Source: Bipalium vagum (Eukaryota > Platyhelminthes > Tricladida > Geoplanidae). From it: 21,184 nucleotides of DNA. The position numbers and the translations under genes were made by a program. The notes below the pieces were generated by a model. The model did not search any database, was not told the origin of the DNA, and saw only the letters and a list, made by a program, of their open reading frames with translations. The stretch spans positions 1-21,184 of the forward strand of contig JBBMKC010240964.1 of the NCBI GenBank assembly GCA_037834085.1, in the 5' to 3' direction. Shown piece by piece: positions 19,419-21,184 of this stretch; the stretch's first letter is position 1; each line of letters starts with the position of its first letter.

Positions 19419-20110
19419 CTAATGAAAACCACAATTCGTTAGCATTTTCACATTTATTCCCGAGAGACGTGAAAAACCGATGTCGTTTGTATTTAAATCT
19501 GAAGACTGTGCTGATTGGTTAATAGTGGTTATGCTGGGAACAAGACTATCTCCGAAGTTATTATTCTTTCCAATGTGTGAGCTAGAATTGTCCATTTGCA
19601 CTGTCACATTCTGACACAACTGCACTTGGTTTCAAACTTTATAACTTTAATGGTCATCAAGTCAAATTCTTTGAACACTTGTATGTGGAATCTCAATCTC
19701 CTCAGAAATACATATAATGCTAGAGGATCTCCGCTTCGGAATCGATTTCACAATTCGTTGTCATCTGTCAACATATTTTGCGATATGCTTTCTTCCTAAA
19801 CCACTCTATGTCTATGCTATTTGTGATTTCCGATCCCAACTGTGGGCTAATATCTTGTACACAATTTCTTCGAAGATATATTTCTACATTCTTCTCACTT
19901 TGTCTAATACTTTAGCATCTCTTCTAAATATGATAATATCTTTTTGGCTGCCAAAGACTAGTATCTGTCTCTCTTCAAAGTTTGCTGCCTTCCCAGGTGT
20001 TTCAATGTATTCTTCTTCCAGATCTTTCTGGACCATTTTTTCAATACAGAATTCACGATCTTTTTTTAAATCTGGGTTAGATCAAAATAAAGGTTGCAGG
20101 ATTTTATAAT
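19419..20110 (-). pseudogene. Plant-type (DD39D-like) mariner transposase remnant
   Basis: Minus-strand translation gives, in order: WDRKSQIA and a following piece matching the linker after the first helix-turn-helix; a worn GRK...YVDR stretch; KSIPKRRSSSIICISEEIEI followed by PHTSVQRI, the second helix-turn-helix; then, after an internal loss, VTVQMDNSSSHIGK (second catalytic Asp) and NQSAQSSDLNTNDIGFSRL, matching the 'NQPPNSPDLNVLDLGFF' block with the third Asp in NDIGF. The two Asp are 35 residues apart, against 39 in the family, so about four residues are missing. The first catalytic Asp region is gone and several stops lie upstream. Only the last 68 codons are open. It is the same lineage as the element in the MGLL intron, but far older. 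Confidence 0.72.
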
Positions 20111-20680
20111 TTTTTGAAATCATCTTCTCGTCTATAAACCTCTGAAATAAATCGATTCAGGATCTTTATCGACAGTTTTGTCACCATATGGTCTTTAATA
20201 GAACTCATTTCTTTAGGGAAAGACAGACAGATCTTTTAACATTTACTTAATCAAAAATCTGCCAAAATACCAAAAATTTAAAACCACTTCAATTATGAGG
20301 TAATTATTTATTTATTTTTTAATTATTCTCTAGTCACAATAAATCATAATTTTTACAATAGATGATAATTATAAATTGATTGTTATAGAATTTTGTTGGG
20401 AGATATTGAATAATAGTGACAGAGATTTTTCTCAAATGGGTAAATTATAAATTAAAGGTAATCGATAATTAATACATACATCGAAAAAATTTTATTATTT
20501 TAATATTTCAAAAAAATAGTGCAAGTTCAAATGACATTCTGAAAATGAATACAAGGTATTTTTTATTTGCTTTTCAATTGAAGACATGTGAATAGAGAGA
20601 TTTGATTATTTTCTGCTTAAGGTGAAGGCAAAGTGACCTTTAAAACATCATAGTCGATTTAGAAACCTAAAATTTGGATC
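20111..20680. other. Gene-free AT-rich spacer
   Basis: No supported coding frame, RNA gene or element end seen. Confidence 0.5.
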
Positions 20681-20686
20681 TTTCAG

Positions 20687-20845
20687 ATGCCGAACATCAA
20701 TCAAAAAATTTCAGAAGACCTTGAGAATTTGTTAAAAAAATCTATAATCTATAAAAATAAAAATCTATTTAGACCACAAGTAAAGCTAGATATGCAACCT
20801 GGAATTACACAACAGACCAATTTCCGCCGACATAAACAGCTATGA
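20687..20845 (+). CDS. Candidate small exon or gene, unrecognised
   Basis: An acceptor-like GATCTTTCAG at 20677-20686 is followed directly by an ATG and 52 open codons to a TGA. The peptide MPNINQKISEDLENLLKK, then NLFRPQVKLDMQPGITQQ and TNFRRHKQL, is well mixed and contrasts with the flanking noise. It may be the first coding exon of a gene (with a splice donor inside it), a last exon, or a decayed fragment. The family is not recognised, and no clear donor was chosen. Confidence 0.3.
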   Translation: MPNINQKISEDLENLLKKSIIYKNKNLFRPQVKLDMQPGITQQTNFRRHKQL

Positions 20846-20934
20846 AGGATTCAAAAGATTTGCAGATGGGTGTCAAATAGTCCTTCTCTGAAGACCAAGG
20901 GAAGGCGATACTTTCATTTTCTTAATAAATTGAT

Positions 20935-21184
20935 GATATTTTCCGAATTAGATTAAAAGAAAATAATTTAGTTAAATAAATATAAAATAAGTATGACCAA
21001 TTCACAGAATATATGAAATTGTTACATTTCTTTTTTAAAAATAATATTTAATTAATTAATTAATTGTCAAAATATTTCGTAATATTTCGTATATTTGAAA
21101 TATTAATATTTCAAAAAAAATTTTCCAAAAAATTTTTCCAAAAATTTTCCATTTGTAAAGCTGCCAAAATTACTTAGAAAAAAT
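20935..21184. repeat. Low-complexity A/T tail with a 22-bp palindrome
   Basis: TTAATTAATTAATTAA at about 21049, two copies of AATATTTCGT, and a perfect palindrome at 21094-21115 centred on ATTAAT are followed by runs of TTTTCCAAAAA. Simple sequence, no gene. Confidence 0.6.

Overview
This is a very AT-rich window from a eukaryotic nuclear genome, most likely a small-genome invertebrate animal. The two recognisable host genes are animal-like: a monoglyceride lipase and a DBF4/chiffon-type Cdc7 kinase activator. Both are interrupted by spliceosomal introns, most of them only about 40-70 nt long. Intergenic DNA is full of A/T microsatellites and decayed cut-and-paste transposons, all recognisable ones belonging to the IS630/Tc1/mariner superfamily. 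I cannot name the species from sequence alone.

Layout, left to right. 112-533 is a broken mariner transposase. 640-796 looks like the last coding exon of an unrecognised gene entering from the left, followed by poly(A) signals. 1625-3882 (minus strand) is a two-exon monoglyceride lipase with an intact Ser-Asp-His triad. Its 1.4 kb intron holds a 538-bp transposon with near-perfect Stowaway-type inverted ends, a TA target duplication and a remnant of a plant-type mariner helix-turn-helix. 4147-4960 (minus) is a degenerate Tc1/IS630 transposase.

5.0-12.0 kb has no convincing gene. It holds microsatellites, a 10-bp inverted repeat, three tandem hairpin-bearing units (6.88-7.09 kb), a 21-nt minisatellite (7.45-7.54 kb), a decayed coding-like stretch (7.67-7.93 kb), and a group of hairpins sharing a CTCGTCG motif (9.63-9.85 kb) followed by a GC-rich direct-repeat patch (10.04-10.13 kb).

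12119-15761 (plus) is a DBF4-like gene of eight coding exons. The predicted protein is about 1004 aa, with the BRCT-like motif N, motif M and a complete DBF4-type CCHH zinc finger. Its exon joins were worked out by hand and keep frame at every junction. A poly(A) signal follows at 16007.

16.5-20.1 kb holds two more mariner remnants and a second plant-type mariner remnant, all on the minus strand. A short coding-like exon of unknown identity lies at 20687-20845.

The two host genes have no evident functional link: one is lipid metabolism, the other replication control. The window is best read as ordinary host genes in a transposon-littered landscape. The most unusual items are the plant-type mariner elements in an apparently animal genome and the hairpin group near 9.7 kb.
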